The notes: generated from the letters alone by a model not told the origin. Counted from the stretch's first letter, positions 1-7,657 are shown. The stretch is 64,000 bases of DNA from Megasphaera paucivorans (GCF_900103535.1 NZ_FNHQ01000012.1:1-64000); one strand, 5' to 3'. Made by a program: numbers and translations.

Positions 1-218
1 TAGCCATTCCGACGGTTGGAGGTTTCCTTCTTGCTATGATCATTGGAGCTATACCCGAGATGGTTATCTATCTCGCCCTGCAGCATAGCTTCGAAGATAG
101 GACCGAACACGTCCTTCAGCGCTATCTGCATGTCTTCCTGCGTCTTCGGCTGGTATTGTTCCATGATGAGCTTGGCGATTGCCTGGCCTTTCTCACTCGG
201 GTTTCTACGTTTCTTCAT
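1..218 (-). CDS. IS256-family transposase, N-terminal part (cut by window edge)
   Basis: The minus strand from 218 to the window edge encodes about 72 residues beginning MKKRRNPSEKGQAIAKLIME and running through a QYQPKTQEDM segment, an LKDVFGPIFEAMLQGE segment and NHLGYSSND to NRRNG. This is the characteristic N-terminus of mutator/IS256-type DDE transposases, which move the element by cut/copy-and-paste. The catalytic DDE domain would lie outside the window, so integrity cannot be judged. The ATG at 218 follows an in-frame stop nine codons upstream; an AAAGGA stands rather far upstream. The forward frame at 36-284 is its shadow. Recognition of the family is strong; activity is unknown. Confidence 0.85.
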   Translation of the reverse strand, partial: MKKRRNPSEKGQAIAKLIMEQYQPKTQEDMQIALKDVFGPIFEAMLQGEIDNHLGYSSNDHSKKETSNRRNG

Positions 219-340
219 CAGTGCTGTACTCAATTCCTTTCAACCTGCTTTCTGATAGTGTACCGCACCTCGACAAAAAAATGAAGTGCGTAAGTTAGTA
301 AATTGGTTACCGGTAACTTACACACTTCATTTTACACTCC
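1..340 (-). mobile_element. IS256-family insertion sequence, one end only
   Basis: The transposase start at 218 is followed outward by about 120 bases ending in GGGAGTGTAAAATGAAGTGT (minus strand, ends near 340), which has the look of an IS256-type terminal repeat. Just inside lies an imperfect inverted repeat, 280-296 against 315-331, so the end can fold into a hairpin, as IS ends often do to block read-through transcription. The native terminator of the neighbouring gene starts at 342. The other end and target duplication are off the window. Confidence 0.65.
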
Positions 341-341
341 C

Positions 342-386
342 AAACAAATAAAGATATGCCTTGTACTGGCATATCTTTATTTGTTT
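342..386 (-). terminator. Intrinsic terminator of the SHOCT protein gene
   Basis: Perfect 19-bp inverted repeat, 342-360 with 368-386, 7-base loop, rich in A on one side and T on the other. It begins four bases beyond the stop codon of the gene at 391-693. Confidence 0.85.
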
Positions 387-390
387 TAAA

Positions 391-693
391 CTATTTTTTT
401 TGTTTATGCAGCAGTTCGTACAGTTTCTTTTCAAACTCTACATCAGAAATAACACTCAGCTTATGCATATCTCTGATTTCTTTGAGCTGATCCAATAATT
501 CTTCGCTGACAGCTGGTTTATCTTCCTGCATTTCCGGAGATTTTACCATATTAGGATGAAGCAGATAAAAAGTTCGTTTTTCATATTCATCATCAGAAAT
601 AATATTTAACTTATGCATATCTCTCAATTCTTTTAATTGAGAAGCAATTAATTCCATTTGTTCTTTTTTTTCATCACTCGACAAATTATTCAT
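391..693 (-). CDS. Small protein with two SHOCT-like repeats
   Basis: A 100-residue soluble protein made almost entirely of two copies of one unit: residues about 18-45 (QLKELRDMHKLNIISDDEYE) and about 69-96 (QLKEIRDMHKLSVISDVEFE). Each has the pattern 'leucine-rich helix, long-range turn, I-S/T-D-x-E-[FY]-E' of SHOCT (short C-terminal) domains, which usually sit at the end of larger proteins and are thought to mediate oligomerisation. A protein that is nothing but two SHOCT units is unusual. The ATG at 693 has a GGAGG about 8 bases upstream. It stands alone with its own terminator. No function can be assigned. Confidence 0.75.
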   Translation of the reverse strand: MNNLSSDEKKEQMELIASQLKELRDMHKLNIISDDEYEKRTFYLLHPNMVKSPEMQEDKPAVSEELLDQLKEIRDMHKLSVISDVEFEKKLYELLHKQKK

Positions 694-966
694 ATTAGAT
701 GCCTCCTATCAATATACCATACTCACGTCTGTAAATTTAATTCTCTCAAACTTTCGATGTACTAATAAATTAAAGACAAACATCCTACTCAATTCAATAT
801 ATCGTTATATAATTTTATTATATCAACTGGACTCTAATTGTCAAACAGTACGAACTGAAAACTTTTACCAATAAATAATCTTTGTAAAAAAGTAAAACAT
901 ATACGGACTGCAAATACGCTTAGTTTCAAACAAAAGACGGAATAGCCATTTCTCGGATAAAATGAA

Positions 967-1587
967 TCAATATTTTCGAAAAAGACCAACGACTTTACCC
1001 AAAATAGAACAATTTCTGGTAATAATCGGTTCATAATTATCATTTTCCGGCTGCAACCGGATATGATCATCTTCTTTATAGTATCGCTTCACCGTAGCCT
1101 CATCATCGATTAAAGCCACTACGATTTCACCATTATTTGCCGTGTCCTGACGGCGTATTACCAGATAATCTCCTTCATATATACCTGCTTGTATCATACT
1201 GTCACCTTTTACAGTTAACATAAAGCAATCATCTTCACCAATAAATTCAGCAGAAAAGGGATATACATCTTCTACATATTCCTCCGCCAAGGCTGGCGAA
1301 CCAGCATGGACTTGTCCCACTAAGGGGAGGGGAACAATTTTTTTTGAACGCCACGATCCTTCATCCAGTAATTCAATCGTACGGTTTTTGGTCGGATCGC
1401 GTCGGATAAAACCTAACGTTTCCAACCGATGTAAGTAACCATGAACTGTAGAAGTAGAACTCAAGCCCACTTCTTTGCAAATTTCACGAACTGATGGGGG
1501 ATATCCATATTTATGAACAGACTCACGTATATATTCTAAGATCTGGCGTTGACGGGTGGTTAAGTTTTTTTCACTAGTCATCATCAT
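967..1587 (-). CDS. lexA: LexA, SOS-response repressor
   Basis: LexA represses DNA-damage genes and is inactivated by RecA-stimulated self-cleavage. The 206-residue protein has an N-terminal winged helix (TTRQRQILEYI, then PSVREICKEVGLSSTSTVHG, residues 10-50), the Ala95-Gly96 cleavage bond in VHAG, catalytic Ser130 in GDSM and Lys167 in ATVKRYY. Length is typical. The first of three tandem ATG codons (1587) has AGGAG 9 bases upstream. It is divergent from a yneA-like gene, the Bacillus arrangement, and a LexA box overlaps the -35 of its own promoter, implying autoregulation. Confidence 0.97.
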   Translation of the reverse strand: MMMTSEKNLTTRQRQILEYIRESVHKYGYPPSVREICKEVGLSSTSTVHGYLHRLETLGFIRRDPTKNRTIELLDEGSWRSKKIVPLPLVGQVHAGSPALAEEYVEDVYPFSAEFIGEDDCFMLTVKGDSMIQAGIYEGDYLVIRRQDTANNGEIVVALIDDEATVKRYYKEDDHIRLQPENDNYEPIITRNCSILGKVVGLFRKY

Positions 1588-1615
1588 TACGCATCACTCC
1601 TTATTCTTTTATCTC

Positions 1616-1655
1616 ATTATATATGATATAAAGGAATAAATCAAACATTTGTTCA
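1616..1655 (-). promoter_or_regulatory. lexA promoter with LexA box
   Basis: On the minus strand TTGATT (1639-1644) and TATAAT (1616-1621) are 17 bases apart. The palindromic box CAAACATTTGTTCA (1642-1655; GAAC-N4-GTTT on the minus strand) overlaps the -35 element, the expected position for LexA self-repression. Confidence 0.75.
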
Positions 1656-1663
1656 TATTATGC

Positions 1664-1718
1664 TTGACAAGAACATTTGTTTGGCGATATAATAAGTACA
1701 TAGTCAAACATTTGTTCT
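1664..1718 (+). promoter_or_regulatory. SOS promoter of the yneA-like gene, two LexA boxes
   Basis: TTGACA (1664-1669) and TATAAT (1688-1693) with an 18-base spacer. One box, GAACATTTGTTT (1671-1682), fills the spacer and a second, AAACATTTGTTC (1706-1717), lies at the start-site region. With the lexA box there are three near-identical GAAC-N4-GTTC-type sites in the intergenic region. Confidence 0.8.
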
Positions 1719-1735
1719 AAACAGGAGTGATCCAC

Positions 1736-2062
1736 ATGAAGAAAACAAATAAACAACCTTTGGCAAATTTAAAATATTTTTTTATTCTGGCTGCCTTGGT
1801 CGTATCCATTACTCAATTAGGCTGGATATTTCATGATAATTCACAATATGTTCCTGTCCGAGTACATACAGGAGATACTGTATGGAATATGGCATCAGCT
1901 GCTGCTGACAGCAGAACCGATATACGTGACGTCGTAGACGGCATTTTAAAAGTAAATCATTTATCTAATAATGATGATATTTATCCCGGGCAGATATTAC
2001 AAATACCGGTGCATGACAGCAGCATTGAAAAAGTAAAATCTCATTTTGATGTACAACTTTGA
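1736..2062 (+). CDS. yneA: YneA-like SOS-induced cell division inhibitor (membrane anchor plus LysM)
   Basis: YneA-type proteins delay septation while DNA is repaired. This 108-residue protein has a short basic N-terminus, one membrane helix (about residues 15-34, FFILAALVVSITQLGWIF) and a C-terminal LysM domain (VRVHTGDTVWNMA to DIYPGQILQIP) that should bind peptidoglycan outside the membrane. Start chosen at ATG 1736, 8 bases after AGGAG; the frame extends upstream to a GTG at 1727 inside the ribosome binding site. Position beside lexA, the domain plan and the two LexA boxes in its promoter support the call; sequence alone would only say 'LysM membrane protein'. Confidence 0.8.
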   Translation: MKKTNKQPLANLKYFFILAALVVSITQLGWIFHDNSQYVPVRVHTGDTVWNMASAAADSRTDIRDVVDGILKVNHLSNNDDIYPGQILQIPVHDSSIEKVKSHFDVQL

Positions 2063-2116
2063 TAGGGAATATATACCACCATATTTATAAGACAACTTCA
2101 TATAATACACACATAC

Positions 2117-2175
2117 AGCATACAAAAGAAATGCACCTTAAAATTTAATTTTGAGGTGCATTTCTTTTGTATGCT
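2117..2175. terminator. Bidirectional terminator between yneA-like gene and integrase
   Basis: Perfect 22-bp inverted repeat (2117-2138 with 2154-2175), extended by a G-U and four A-T pairs. It separates two convergent genes and has T-rich sequence on both sides. Confidence 0.85.
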
Positions 2176-2179
2176 ATGT

Positions 2180-3169
2180 TTATTTTTTATCACCCGTAAT
2201 TTTAAATATAGGATTATCGATAAGTTTATCTGCTTCATCTATATACCGTCTAACGATCGTTTGTGATTTATGACGTGTCTGTCTCATGATTTGTCGTTCT
2301 TCTACATGATGTTGTGCCGCTGATGTTGCAAAGCCGTGTCGTAAACTGTGCGCTCCATAATCCTTCGGATCCATGCCAACAAGTCCCACATATCGTTTTA
2401 CAAGGAGCGCAATCGATTTGTCCGATATGCGATTTTTGCGAATTCCATGACCTCTTGTAAATCCGCGGAAGACAGGTCCTGTTGTAATACCACTGCGTGC
2501 TATCCAATCTTTTAATGCCTGTACAGCACAGATTTCTTTATCCTCAACATAGGGAATTGCAATCATTTGTCCTTGATCCATTTGATCCGTTTTAGACTTA
2601 CGAAGCGTAATAAGCAACCCTAATCGAGTAAATCGTAAGTCTTCCATGTCAAGTCCTGCTATTTCCGAACGCCGCATAGCTCCGTAAAAACCAATAAGCA
2701 GGATTGATTTATCTCTGGCTTGCTGCAATTCATCGCCTTCAATGCAATGCAGCATTTCTCGTATATCATCGAATAATATAGGCAGTTTTCCACGCTGCAT
2801 CGTCCCTTTCATTCGTTTTATTCCTTTTAAGGCATTTTTTACGATAGGGAGGCGGCAGGGATTATCTTTTATTCCGGCAGCGTCAAAATTTTCTGTTAAC
2901 GCACTGATTCTGCGAGCTACCGTATTCGCTTTAGCATTATCAGCCAAATCGTTAATATAATTTATAATAGTTTCCGGTTCGGCAGGAAATGCTTGTACAT
3001 GATGGTGGGCACACCAATCATAAAAATCATTCCAATCTGACTCATACGCATTAATTGTATTTTCGGCCCGGGAAATATATATACTTTGCCGGCTCTTGTC
3101 TGTTAATTTTGTATTGGCCGCTATGATGTCGGAATTATGTAAATAAAAATATTTGGGTGGATGATCCAA
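2180..3169 (-). CDS. Tyrosine recombinase / site-specific integrase
   Basis: A phage-integrase-family recombinase that would cut and rejoin DNA through a 3'-phosphotyrosine. In the longest frame (338 residues from 3196) the catalytic set is complete: Arg175 in GAMRRSEIAGL, Lys in LRKSKTD (about 200-202), His283-x-x-Arg286 in AHSLRHGFAT, His309 in TRHKS and Tyr318 in RRYIDEA. An N-terminal SAM-like core-binding domain occupies about residues 35-125. The TTG at 3169 is the better start (AAGGAG 8 bases upstream), giving 329 residues. A XRE regulator lies directly upstream, an accessory-element pairing. No phage structural genes or att repeats are visible nearby. Confidence 0.92.
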   Translation of the reverse strand: MDHPPKYFYLHNSDIIAANTKLTDKSRQSIYISRAENTINAYESDWNDFYDWCAHHHVQAFPAEPETIINYINDLADNAKANTVARRISALTENFDAAGIKDNPCRLPIVKNALKGIKRMKGTMQRGKLPILFDDIREMLHCIEGDELQQARDKSILLIGFYGAMRRSEIAGLDMEDLRFTRLGLLITLRKSKTDQMDQGQMIAIPYVEDKEICAVQALKDWIARSGITTGPVFRGFTRGHGIRKNRISDKSIALLVKRYVGLVGMDPKDYGAHSLRHGFATSAAQHHVEERQIMRQTRHKSQTIVRRYIDEADKLIDNPIFKITGDKK

Positions 3170-3220
3170 AACAATCACTCCTTTTTCAGTGCACACGCCA
3201 TTATCCGAGACGGCAGCATT

Positions 3221-3688
3221 TTAAAGACTTTCCTTACATTTTTTTGCATTGATGTTATCCTGATCAGCTGAATTATTTATTGAAATTTGACAATGGGTAT
3301 ATGTATGATTTGTTAATTCAGGAAAAATATTATACGCAAGATGTTCAAGAACTGTCCATTCCTTTTCATCTAACCGAGAAAGAGCCAGTGCAAGTTTCCT
3401 TGGAAAGGTATCACGAGTATCATACGCAAGCTTTGCAGCCCAAGAAAGTATTTCTGCTTCGCAATGTTGTGTTCTATACATGTAACCGATCCCATCACAT
3501 AACCACGATGTATTGATATTAAATTTTTGACATATATCTTCAATCAATCTATTACTAGGCATATTGCGTCCTTTAATAAGTTGAGTTACGTATGATTGAT
3601 CAATATTGAGAATACGGGCAAATTCAACTTTTTTTAAACCACGCATCTTAATAATATGAAAAATTCTATCACCCATTGTTTCTTTCAA
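3221..3688 (-). CDS. XRE-family phage-repressor-like regulator
   Basis: About 155 residues with an N-terminal helix-turn-helix (IIKMRGLKKVEFARILNIDQ, then SYVTQLIKGRNMPS) followed by CQKFNINTSWLCDGIG, the 'N-x-x-W-L-x-x-G' segment seen after the HTH in phage CI-like repressors. The rest has no recognisable peptidase motif and is of unknown role. A TTG at 3688 has AAGGTGA 5 bases upstream; the alternatives are ATG at 3676 and an open frame to 3739. It lies 24 bases upstream of the integrase on the same strand and probably controls it. AT-rich codon use matches the accessory segment. Confidence 0.75.
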   Translation of the reverse strand: MKETMGDRIFHIIKMRGLKKVEFARILNIDQSYVTQLIKGRNMPSNRLIEDICQKFNINTSWLCDGIGYMYRTQHCEAEILSWAAKLAYDTRDTFPRKLALALSRLDEKEWTVLEHLAYNIFPELTNHTYTHCQISINNSADQDNINAKKCKESL

Positions 3689-3917
3689 CGAAATCACCTT
3701 CTTTACACACAGAGTATCAAATAAAATGGGGTAAGTCAATATAATAATATAAAAATAAGGATTTAATCATATAAGCAGGGAACTTGAATAGGCTCGAATT
3801 TAAAAAAATGACATAATACGTTATACTTTTATAAACCTTTTTATTTCATATCTTTTATCTTGGAAAAACATTAATTAATTATAGTAATGAAATACAATCA
3901 AATACTGCATTTTATAA

Positions 3918-3977
3918 TTGACAAATCACAGGTCAATCCTTATAATACAATTGAATATGTTCAATTGTATTATAAGG
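3918..3977 (+). promoter_or_regulatory. tetR-type promoter with 17-bp-arm operator
   Basis: TTGACA (3918-3923) and TATAAT (3941-3946), spacer 17. A perfect inverted repeat, 3938-3954 with 3961-3977 (6-base centre), covers the -10 and the start-site region; its core is TTGAATATGTTCAA (3951-3964). This is a classic autoregulatory operator position for a TetR protein. Confidence 0.85.
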
Positions 3978-3991
3978 AGGTACTTTTTAGT

Positions 3992-4660
3992 ATGAAAAAT
4001 ATATCTATTGAACATACGCAGGAAGTACGCAGACGGATACTAGATACTGCAAAAAATTTATTATTGCAGTATGGTTATAATAAAACAACCATTCGCATGA
4101 TTGTTGAACATTCGGGCATACTGACGGGAAGTATCTACTATTTGTTTAAGAATAAAGAAGATATCTTTCAATCATTATATTTATCGATTATTAAGAACTG
4201 TGTTTCTCATATTAATTATTATTGTAAAAATGAATCACCCGCTTTTAAATATGCCGCATTTTTCTTTATTTCTCTGAAAAAAATGGAGGATGACGAAATT
4301 ATTCGAGATGCATATTTTGCAGGATATAACTCAAAATTGATTTTTGAAAATATGGTAGAACAGCTCACATTGCTGGCGCACCACTTATTTGACGGTACCA
4401 TGTATGAAATGAAAGATACTGAGTATTATCAAAAATCTTTATTTATTAAAGGTGCTATGCGGGCTTGTGTTGCTGAATTGTACTTTAAAAGAAATATATC
4501 ACCAGCAGCCAGTCGTTTGGCATTGATATCAATGGCTTTATCATTAATTGGAGTCGATGCAATACAAATTGAAAATATAAATAAAAGAATTATAGCTCAA
4601 GAATCCTTATGGGAAAAAATCGCCCAGCAACTGGTAGAAGAGCCCATTCAAAAAATTTGA
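3992..4660 (+). CDS. TetR/AcrR-family transcriptional regulator
   Basis: 222 residues. The N-terminal DNA-binding domain (RRRILDTAKNLLLQYGYNKTTIRMIVEHSG, then GSIYYLFKNKEDIF; residues about 13-60) is typical TetR; the C-terminal ligand domain is helical and not recognisable. Start at ATG 3992 is fixed by AAGGAGGT at 3974-3981; the frame reaches back to 3887 but that part lies over the promoter. A perfect operator overlaps its own -10, and the same core palindrome recurs at 4731-4744 before the CoA-transferase gene, so it probably represses both itself and the next two genes. The ligand may be an acyl-CoA or related compound (inference). Confidence 0.9.
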   Translation: MKNISIEHTQEVRRRILDTAKNLLLQYGYNKTTIRMIVEHSGILTGSIYYLFKNKEDIFQSLYLSIIKNCVSHINYYCKNESPAFKYAAFFFISLKKMEDDEIIRDAYFAGYNSKLIFENMVEQLTLLAHHLFDGTMYEMKDTEYYQKSLFIKGAMRACVAELYFKRNISPAASRLALISMALSLIGVDAIQIENINKRIIAQESLWEKIAQQLVEEPIQKI

Positions 4661-4730
4661 TTTCCCTTAACGATATACATGTAAAAAAAATCAACTGTCA
4701 TGATAAGTGGATTTATTTTTTAGCATATAG

Positions 4731-4744
4731 TTGAACATGTTCAA
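4731..4744 (+). promoter_or_regulatory. Second copy of the TetR operator core
   Basis: TTGAACATGTTCAA, a perfect palindrome differing at one base from the centre of the operator at 3951-3964. It lies 129 bases before the CoA-transferase start. No unambiguous -35/-10 pair is visible around it. A weaker dyad, TTCAGT (4809-4814) with ACTGAA (4823-4828), lies downstream. Confidence 0.6.
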
Positions 4745-4872
4745 TAAAAGAGTGCGAAATGAAATTTTATACTTTTTAAATGAGAAAAAAGTCTGAAATA
4801 TGGAATAGTTCAGTAAACTATCACTGAATTTAAGTTAATTAAAGGTTATATGAACTAGATTAGAGGAAAAAA

Positions 4873-6375
4873 ATGACATATAAAAAATCAAAAGTTAGTA
4901 AAAATTTTAATCCATTAGAACATCTTGAGAAATTAATAAACCCAATAGGACTTTCTATAAACGATACTGGTGGAAAAATAAATATTATAGGTGAATATCC
5001 ATTGTTTCCCAGTACGGTTCGACTTGCTGCTGCTTTTTCTCTTTCGGCAATGGCAGCCGCCGTCGGAGTAGCCGCTATTTGGCGAGAGCGTACTGGTACA
5101 GGACAAGATTTATCTATTGATATTCGCCAAGCGGCACATGGTATAAATCCTGATTTAACATTTCATCCTACAATTAACGATAACCCCTATCCAAACTGGA
5201 TGGGACAAACTCATCCATTTGGTGTATTTCCATATAAAACAAAAGATGGACGGTGGATATATACCTCAGCAGTTTATCCACACCAACAGTCAAAATGGTT
5301 AAATTTCTTTAATTGTGGACCCGACCATAAAAAAATAGCAGCCAGTATCGCAAAATGGAATGCTCAAGAACTCGAAGATACGGCTAACAATCAAGGTCTT
5401 ACCGCTTGTATAGCACGTACACCAGAAGAATGGCTTAATCATCCGCAAGGACAATATTTATCTAATGAGCCAGTAATTGCTATCCAAAAAATTGGTGATA
5501 GTATACCTGAAGATTTTAAAACTTCGGAAAGACCGCTTGGCAATATACATGTACTGCAAGCGACTCATGCAGTAGCGGGACCAGTTGTAGGCCGAACTTT
5601 AGCAGAACAGGGAGCGCAGGTACTTCAATTTAACCATTTTAACGATTTTGAACATAATTGGGTTTATGATGATGCAAATGTAGGGCATCGTACTACACAC
5701 TTAAACCTAAAAAATTCAGAAGACAATGCTAAGGCTAAAACATTGATTCAAAATGCAGATATATTTGTAGATAGTTATCGAAGCCGCAAGATTGCTGAAT
5801 TTGGGTTTTCTCCTAAAGAGCTTGCAAAAATCAGACCCGGTATTATTGTGGTAAGCGTTCGTTGCTACGGCTATGGTGGCCCGTGGGCAGAAAGAGGCGG
5901 TTTTGATATGCTTGGAACTGCTGCATCAGGGTTGGCAATGTTAGAGGGAGAAAATGGGATGCCTGCAATGCCTCCAACAGGTTTGATAAATGATTATGTT
6001 ACAGGGTATATGGGAGCAGCAGGTGCGACTGCCGCACTTCTCAAACGCGCAAAAGAAGGTGGAAGTTATCATGTAACGGTTAGCCTAGCTAGAAATGCTA
6101 TGTGGTACCAAAGTTTGGGATTAATTCCAAAAAAAGATATTGAATTTGCTATCAATCCCTTTCAGAAAATTTATGAATTATCTCCACTTGAATTAATCAA
6201 AATTGCTTCAAGTTTAGGAAAACGGCTATCTATACCTGATGCCATAATCCGGGATACGCCTTTGGGAGAAGTAAGAAGACTTGCACCAGCAGTAACCTAT
6301 TCAGCAACACCTGCTTATTGGAATGATCCAATTCTTAGTCCAATGGGTTCAGCTAAACCGGAATGGATATTGTAA
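4873..6375 (+). CDS. CaiB/BaiF (family III) CoA-transferase, long two-lobed form
   Basis: A 500-residue family III CoA-transferase; such enzymes move CoA between a thioester and a carboxylic acid. The halves are in unusual order: residues about 45-220 resemble the C-terminal part of Frc/CaiB (AAIWRERTGTGQDLSIDIRQ, PFGVFPYKTKDGRW, RTPEEWLNHPQGQYL), and about 222-425 carry the N-terminal Rossmann part (RPLGNIHVLQATHAVAGP, GRTLAEQGAQV, IRPGIIVVSVRCYGYGGPWA) with an aspartate in LINDYVTGYMG at the place of the catalytic Asp. I recall such long forms mainly from Pseudomonadota. Substrate unknown. An AGAGG precedes the ATG. Regulated with the TetR upstream. Confidence 0.85.
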   Translation: MTYKKSKVSKNFNPLEHLEKLINPIGLSINDTGGKINIIGEYPLFPSTVRLAAAFSLSAMAAAVGVAAIWRERTGTGQDLSIDIRQAAHGINPDLTFHPTINDNPYPNWMGQTHPFGVFPYKTKDGRWIYTSAVYPHQQSKWLNFFNCGPDHKKIAASIAKWNAQELEDTANNQGLTACIARTPEEWLNHPQGQYLSNEPVIAIQKIGDSIPEDFKTSERPLGNIHVLQATHAVAGPVVGRTLAEQGAQVLQFNHFNDFEHNWVYDDANVGHRTTHLNLKNSEDNAKAKTLIQNADIFVDSYRSRKIAEFGFSPKELAKIRPGIIVVSVRCYGYGGPWAERGGFDMLGTAASGLAMLEGENGMPAMPPTGLINDYVTGYMGAAGATAALLKRAKEGGSYHVTVSLARNAMWYQSLGLIPKKDIEFAINPFQKIYELSPLELIKIASSLGKRLSIPDAIIRDTPLGEVRRLAPAVTYSATPAYWNDPILSPMGSAKPEWIL

Positions 6376-6555
6376 AGCACTTAAAGTATTATCGACACCC
6401 GCACCAGTAATGTTTTTTAAGTGGTATAAAAAAAAACTGCAATAAAAATTAGGAGAAATGTTTATTTCAAACTTTTTTGATTAGCTTTTTCATTATAAAT
6501 TCACGATGTGATAGTAATGAAAATATTAGTTTATGATATTATACAAAGGAGATAT

Positions 6556-7524
6556 ATGAAAAGCAGTTCAAAAATATCGGCAATAGCCGCATATTTACCA
6601 AAAAAAATATGTACAAACAATGATTTTAAAAAAATTGATATTGATGATGAATGGGTTATACGTCGTACGGGGATACGAGAACGCCGTATTGCAGGAGAAA
6701 ATGAATTTTCCAGTACGATGGCAATTAATGCTGTTAAAAATTTAAAAAAAACGTATCATACAAACATTGACGATGTAGATATGATTATAGTTACAACGTT
6801 TACTCCAGATTATTTAACGCCGTCAGTAGCAGCTTTGGTTCAAGGATATTTTGATATTTCTCATGCAGGAACGATGGATTTGAATGCTGCTTGCACTGGT
6901 TTTACGTACGGGCTTTGTGTAGCGGATGCGTTGATTACCACAGGTCAAAATAAAAAAATATTATTAATTGCAACAGAAAGCTTGTCTAAGATATTAGATT
7001 ATGCAGATCGAAATACTTGTATATTATTGGGAGATGCTGCTGTTGCAATGCTGTTGGAAGAATCTCAAGGGGAAGGATTATGTATAGCTTCTGATTTTTT
7101 TAGTGATGGAAAAAAAGCGGGACTGGCTACTTGCAGTAATTTATCACAACAATATAATGAAATGGTTCTGAAAAACAAACAGTTTGAACAAGACGGCCGA
7201 AAACTTTATGAATATGTTTTAAAAAACGTACCAATAGGAATTCAAGCATTATTAAAGCGTGCAAACTTGAAAAAAGATGATATTGACTGGTTCGTTCCCC
7301 ATAGTGCAAATTACAGAATGATTGAAGCTTTATGTAAACGATTACATATTATGTTGCAGAAAACCTTAATTAGCAATGAATTCTATGGTAATACCTCATC
7401 GGTTTCCATTCCATTGGCATTATGGATGGCAAGTGAAAAAAAACAATTAAAAAAAGGGGATTTTTTATTGCTTTATGGATTTGGGGGCGGGTTAACACAT
7501 GGCGGAGTCATTATAAAATGGTAA
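6556..7524 (+). CDS. FabH-like 3-oxoacyl-ACP synthase III (KAS III family)
   Basis: 322 residues with the complete KAS III triad: Cys113 in LNAACTGFTYG, His249 in VPHSANYRMI and Asn279 in FYGNTSSVSIP, plus the family's WVIRRTGIRERR near residue 33. It would condense an acyl-CoA starter with malonyl-ACP or another nucleophile. No acyl carrier protein or other fab gene is near, and it follows a CoA-transferase and a TetR gene, so it is more likely an accessory or secondary-metabolism enzyme than the housekeeping FabH (inference). AAAGGAG lies 4 bases before ATG 6556; the frame extends to 6508 without a better site. AT-rich like its neighbours. Confidence 0.88.
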   Translation: MKSSSKISAIAAYLPKKICTNNDFKKIDIDDEWVIRRTGIRERRIAGENEFSSTMAINAVKNLKKTYHTNIDDVDMIIVTTFTPDYLTPSVAALVQGYFDISHAGTMDLNAACTGFTYGLCVADALITTGQNKKILLIATESLSKILDYADRNTCILLGDAAVAMLLEESQGEGLCIASDFFSDGKKAGLATCSNLSQQYNEMVLKNKQFEQDGRKLYEYVLKNVPIGIQALLKRANLKKDDIDWFVPHSANYRMIEALCKRLHIMLQKTLISNEFYGNTSSVSIPLALWMASEKKQLKKGDFLLLYGFGGGLTHGGVIIKW

Positions 7525-7627
7525 GCTTATGAGGCAGTTATTTTGAGATGTATCGATATCGGAATAAGTAATAACATGGTGTTATCTTTATTTCTATTTC
7601 AATGTTTATAAAAAATATGCTATACGT

Positions 7628-7657
7628 AAAACTTCCCGCTAAGAAGCGGGAAGTTTT
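7628..7657 (+). terminator. Terminator after the KAS III gene
   Basis: Perfect 13-bp stem, 7628-7640 with 7645-7657, loop AAGA, ending in TTTT on the plus strand. Confidence 0.85.

Noticed and set aside
36-284. Forward open frames (82 and 70 codons) at the window start
   Set aside because: They lie antisense to the IS256 transposase N-terminus, which has clear family motifs on the minus strand.
834-1070. 78-codon minus-strand frame overlapping the end of lexA
   Set aside because: Mostly in another frame of lexA and AT-rich intergenic DNA, without a ribosome binding site or recognisable sequence.
2180-7524. Anti-phage defence island
   Set aside because: Integrase, XRE and TetR genes suggested it, but the remaining genes are a CoA-transferase and a KAS III enzyme with no nuclease, helicase, toxin or sensor domain.
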